DNA of 26,329 nucleotides from Candidatus Roizmanbacteria bacterium (GTDB lineage Bacteria; Patescibacteriota; Microgenomatia; GCA-001788215; 2-01-FULL-40-14), in contig JACQMD010000098.1 of the NCBI GenBank assembly GCA_016203755.1, positions 1 to 26,329 on the forward strand. The letters run 5' to 3'. The notes under the pieces were generated by a model, which saw only the letters and a list, made by a program, of their open reading frames with translations, did not search any database and had not been told where the DNA came from. Positions 23,761 through 26,329 of this stretch are shown here, piece by piece. How positions within the stretch are numbered: the stretch's first letter is position 1; every line of letters begins with the position of its first letter. Made by a program: the position numbers and the translations under genes.

Positions 23761-24760
23761 ATTGTTGTTTATAATACGTCTGGTATTCTCCAGTTTTTAC
23801 ATGTTTCCACCATGCTTTATTCTCTTTGTACCACACGATTGTTTTTTCAAGCCATGAATCAAAATCGTACTCCGGTTTCCATCCGAGTTCTCGTCTAATC
23901 TTACTCCAGTCTATTGCATACCGGCGGTCATGACCGGGCCGGTCTTTGACAAATTCAATGACCGATTCGTCTTTCCCCATCATATGAGTAATTTTTTTGA
24001 TAACACCAATATTGGAAATGTCATCTGATAATCCACCAACGCAATACGTTTCTCCCGCCTTTCCGCTTTGCAAAACAAGTTCGATTGCACGACAGTGATC
24101 TTCCACATACAACCAGTCCCGCACATACAACCCGTCTCCATACACCGGTACTTTTTTCCCTTCGATAATATTGGTAATTGCTAATGGAATGAACTTTTCG
24201 GGAAATTGATACGGACCAAAGTTGTTCGAACAATTGGTAATGGTAACGGGTAATCCGTACGTCACAAAATATGCATGAACCAGATGATCGGAGCCTGCCT
24301 TACTGGCTGCATAGGGACTCCGAGGGTCGTAACGGGTTTGTTCGTTGAATTTTTCCTTGGAATGAAGTTCCAGCGAACCAAATACCTCATCCGTTGAAAC
24401 ATGATGAAAGCGTTTTACTTTGTGTTTTACTGCAGCATTGAGAAGTACTTGCGTTCCAATGATATTTGTCGTAACAAATGGTGCTGGCTCGGTAATGGAA
24501 CGGTCAACATGAGATTCGGCGGCGAAATGGACAATCGTATCCACTCCATCCATCGCCCGATCAACACAACTACCATCCGTAATATCGCCTTTTACAAATG
24601 TATATCGTGAATTTCCCTCCAGTGTTTTGAGATTTTCAAGATTCCCCGCATACGTCAGTTTGTCGAAGTTAACAATACTATCATCCGGATGATGGTTCAT
24701 CCAATAAAGTATAAAATTCGCTCCGATAAAGCCGGCGCCGCCGGTAATCAGAAGTTTCAT
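23753..24760 (-). CDS. rmlB: dTDP-glucose 4,6-dehydratase
   Basis: Second step of dTDP-rhamnose synthesis: dTDP-glucose to dTDP-4-keto-6-deoxyglucose with bound NAD. The 335 residues match the family length. It has GGAGFIG (7-13), DKLTYAGNLENL (33-44), HFAAESHVDRSI (78-89), the dehydratase Asp-Glu pair in STDEVFG (122-128), the catalytic YAASK (150-154), NCSNNFGPYQ, and RDWLYVEDHCRA. The C-terminal RPGHDRRYAID is the dTDP-binding signature. The start is 3 nt after the Nudix stop, and no Shine-Dalgarno is evident, in line with coupled translation. The identification is firm; all key residues are present. Confidence 0.96.
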   Translation of the reverse strand: MKLLITGGAGFIGANFILYWMNHHPDDSIVNFDKLTYAGNLENLKTLEGNSRYTFVKGDITDGSCVDRAMDGVDTIVHFAAESHVDRSITEPAPFVTTNIIGTQVLLNAAVKHKVKRFHHVSTDEVFGSLELHSKEKFNEQTRYDPRSPYAASKAGSDHLVHAYFVTYGLPVTITNCSNNFGPYQFPEKFIPLAITNIIEGKKVPVYGDGLYVRDWLYVEDHCRAIELVLQSGKAGETYCVGGLSDDISNIGVIKKITHMMGKDESVIEFVKDRPGHDRRYAIDWSKIRRELGWKPEYDFDSWLEKTIVWYKENKAWWKHVKTGEYQTYYKQQYG

Positions 24761-24763
24761 GTG

Positions 24764-25237
24764 TTAAATAAGAATTGGTATTCTGAATTGTTTCTTTCTA
24801 TATTCCATGAATCGAGTAATAATCATAAAATGGTCAAAGGCAATTTCTTGAGGAGAGGGAAGATGGGCAAATAAATACCAACCCACATCTGACACTTCAT
24901 GATCCGGTTTCTTAATTTTATTCTTCGCTTCACCAAAAAACACAATATCAACATTTTGTCTGTCTTCACCTGCTCTATTTGGACCCGAATTAATCAGGAA
25001 TAAAGTGAGCTTATACACTTGATACCCAGACTCCTCAAGTATTTCGCGCCTTGCTCCTTCTTCAAACGTTTCTCCTCTATCAAGAAACCCACCGGGTAAA
25101 GCCCATTTACCACCTTCGTATAAGAGATTCTCTGCGCGTTTGATAAGTAAAAGCTTGTCATCTTGTATTACTATTCCTGTAATGACTGCGTGCCGTAAGG
25201 TTCCTTTCCCATTATCTTCAAACGTGCACGTAATCAT
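24764..25237 (-). CDS. Nudix hydrolase
   Basis: This 157-residue protein has a complete Nudix box at residues 50-72: G50, E56, R64-E65, E68-E69 and G71 match GX5EX7REUXEEXGU. It is preceded by LLLIKR and GGKWALPGG, typical of the ADP-ribose/NDP-sugar and MutT-like groups. It would hydrolyse a nucleoside diphosphate linked to another group; the substrate is not predictable. It lies between the rmlC-like gene (ATGA overlap) and rmlB (3-nt gap), an unusual position. Trimming the NDP-sugar pool, or removing a damaged or by-product nucleotide sugar, are reasonable guesses. The C-terminal part (about 115-157) includes FMEYRKKQFR and is basic. Confidence 0.9.
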   Translation of the reverse strand: MITCTFEDNGKGTLRHAVITGIVIQDDKLLLIKRAENLLYEGGKWALPGGFLDRGETFEEGARREILEESGYQVYKLTLFLINSGPNRAGEDRQNVDIVFFGEAKNKIKKPDHEVSDVGWYLFAHLPSPQEIAFDHFMIITRFMEYRKKQFRIPILI

Positions 25238-25674
25238 AATTTATTTTTCCACGTGCCATTGTCTAATTCTTCCTGCGTAAAATCCACCTGTTCGTCTTTC
25301 AAGTCTGGATCGTACGCTGGATCAGGGTAGTTGATTAGCCAGCCGTCTTCGGCTCCGATATTTTGAAGACCAGTGGGTATTTGCGGAGGAATAAATAATC
25401 GGGTCGGAGGATTGGAGGTTAACACATGCTCTTCACGTTTCCCGTCAACGTAAAGGATGATTTTCATCGTACCGGCAATACACACATAGCGCGCAGCACG
25501 AACCTTATGATAATGATAACCTTTGAAAGCTCCAAGTTTAGCACAACTTAAATACACGGTAGTTTTATTTCCATCTTTGAACAGCTCAATAAGGAATCCG
25601 TTTTCTGCACGAGCCAAGTCATACGTGGTGACCTTTTTCGCTTGTTCAGTTTGTACAGCAGTAACACTACCCAT
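25234..25674 (-). CDS. rmlC: RmlC-like cupin (dTDP-4-dehydrorhamnose 3,5-epimerase family)
   Basis: This is a 146-residue double-stranded beta-helix protein. GAFKGYHYHKVRAARYVCI (48-66) corresponds to the RmlC region carrying the catalytic His. G-T-M-K-I-I-L-Y-V-D-G, FIPPQIPTGLQNIG (94-107) and INYPDPAYDPD (114-124) complete the family pattern. Classical RmlC is about 180 residues and has GLHYQ rather than GYHYHK, so this is a short variant. It could be the 3,5-epimerase needed between RmlB and RmlD, or a related sugar isomerase. The position between rmlA and rmlB favours the first. It lies 1 nt after rmlA, and its TGA overlaps the Nudix ATG. Confidence 0.78.
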   Translation of the reverse strand: MGSVTAVQTEQAKKVTTYDLARAENGFLIELFKDGNKTTVYLSCAKLGAFKGYHYHKVRAARYVCIAGTMKIILYVDGKREEHVLTSNPPTRLFIPPQIPTGLQNIGAEDGWLINYPDPAYDPDLKDEQVDFTQEELDNGTWKNKL

Positions 25675-25675
25675 A

Positions 25676-26329
25676 TTATTCTCTCACTTTATACTCGGAT
25701 GCATCAGTAAGTTCTCCTTTTTTTACTTTTTCGGCAACAAGTTGATTGGCACGAAGCAGTTCATCGTGTGATGTACCGGCATCTATCCACCAGTCAATAA
25801 TTTCACATTCCATAGTACCCTCTTTCACATAAAAATTATTAAGATCAGTCACTTCAAGTTCTCCACGTTTTCCTGGTGATAATCTCTTAATAAAGGTAAA
25901 AACCCGTTCGTCATACATATATATGCCTGTTTGAGCAATAGAGGATTTGGGATGTTCGGGTTTTTCCTCAATCGATACAACTTTACCATTATTGTCTATT
26001 TCAATCACTCCGTATTGTCGCGATTCTGTAGGCATAGTAACACCAAACACTTTCGCTCCTTTCTCTTTTGCTTCTTGTTGTTCTACTGATTTTGAAAGAT
26101 CATAGCCAAAAATATTATCTCCTAAAATTACCAGAAGCTTTTCGTCATTACAAAATTCTTCTGCAAGTAACATGGCATCGGCTATGCCTCCTTTTGGATT
26201 TTTCTGCACTGCGAAATAAAGTTTTAAACCAAACTCCTCACCATCACGCAATAAATTGGCAAAATGTCCGGCATGATCGGGAGAACTGGTAATAAGAACT
26301 TCCTTAATACCCGCCCGTTGCATAGATTC
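25676..26329 (-). CDS. rmlA: Glucose-1-phosphate thymidylyltransferase (5' end beyond the window)
   Basis: First step of dTDP-rhamnose synthesis: glucose-1-phosphate plus dTTP gives dTDP-glucose. The frame is open to the right edge, where the residues before the first visible Met read Glu-Ser, so the N-terminus with the nucleotide-binding GGxGTRLxP motif lies outside. Visible from residue MQRAGIKEVLI onward: GGIADAMLLAEEF, LVILGDNIFGYDL with the metal-binding Asp, YGVIEIDNNGKVVSIEEKP, TGIYMYDERVF, GELEVTDLNNFY and WWIDAGTSHDELL. These are the standard motifs in order. About 30 residues are probably missing. The stop is 1 nt before the rmlC-like start. It belongs to the same operon, whose promoter is not in the window. 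Confidence 0.93.
   Translation of the reverse strand, partial: ESMQRAGIKEVLITSSPDHAGHFANLLRDGEEFGLKLYFAVQKNPKGGIADAMLLAEEFCNDEKLLVILGDNIFGYDLSKSVEQQEAKEKGAKVFGVTMPTESRQYGVIEIDNNGKVVSIEEKPEHPKSSIAQTGIYMYDERVFTFIKRLSPGKRGELEVTDLNNFYVKEGTMECEIIDWWIDAGTSHDELLRANQLVAEKVKKGELTDASEYKVRE

Noticed and set aside
1..26329. Recoded TGA (Gracilibacteria/Absconditabacteria code 25)
   Set aside because: Many genes end at TGA exactly where the next begins (ATGA), and reading through would fuse unrelated proteins out of frame.

Overview
The window is a cell-surface glycan biosynthesis locus, almost entirely coding. 24 of its 25 protein genes lie on the minus strand and read right to left as one very compact array. 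The array is open at both edges: rmlA lacks its N-terminus on the right, and a rhamnosyltransferase-like GT2 lacks its C-terminus on the left. TGA is used normally as a stop, often inside ATGA start/stop overlaps, so this is genetic code 11. Compact overlapping genes, few Shine-Dalgarno sites, moderately AT-rich DNA, several PF10131-type membrane proteins and a DPM1-GtrA fusion suggest a member of the Candidate Phyla Radiation (Patescibacteria), perhaps Microgenomates. That placement is inference from style and gene content; no rRNA or marker gene is present.

Layout in transcription order, right to left. (1) Nucleotide-sugar supply, 26329-20460: rmlA (partial), an rmlC-like cupin, a Nudix hydrolase, rmlB and rmlD for dTDP-rhamnose; a palindromic spacer; then a UDP-glucose 6-dehydrogenase and a GDP-mannose 4,6-dehydratase-like SDR. 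(2) Lipid-linked sugars and membrane glycosyltransferases, 20439-4147: three polyprenyl-phosphate sugar synthase-like GT2 enzymes (one fused to GtrA) and eight GT-C-type or GT-C-like integral membrane proteins (four PMT/ArnT-like, one GT87-like, three PF10131-type), plus a small degenerate cupin. One gene of unknown function on the plus strand (11654-12289) is wedged inside this block. (3) Export and cytoplasmic glycosyltransferases, 4180-1: a Wzx-type flippase, a truncated GT2, a full-length WaaE-like GT2, a membrane-anchored protein of unknown function and a rhamnosyltransferase-like GT2.

The likely joint role (inference) is this. NDP-sugars from block 1 feed cytoplasmic GT2 enzymes that build a lipid-linked oligosaccharide, which the flippase exports. 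The DPM1-like enzymes charge polyprenyl phosphate with single sugars, and the GT-C enzymes use these on the outer face of the membrane to decorate a glycan or protein. No initiating phosphoglycosyltransferase, Wzy polymerase or O-antigen ligase is recognisable in the window.

Most noteworthy: the density of GT-C proteins arranged as repeated PMT/PF10131 modules; the lone opposite-strand gene with a TATAAT box in its 28-bp divergent gap; five perfect 7-bp repeats at the start of the GT87-like gene, whose gain or loss would switch the gene off; a second, weaker 7-bp repeat at the start of the DPM1-GtrA gene; the ugd-rmlD palindrome; and a UDP-glucose dehydrogenase lacking the usual NAD-binding acidic residue. 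No tRNA, rRNA, CRISPR array, insertion sequence or gene-free stretch over 300 bases was seen.
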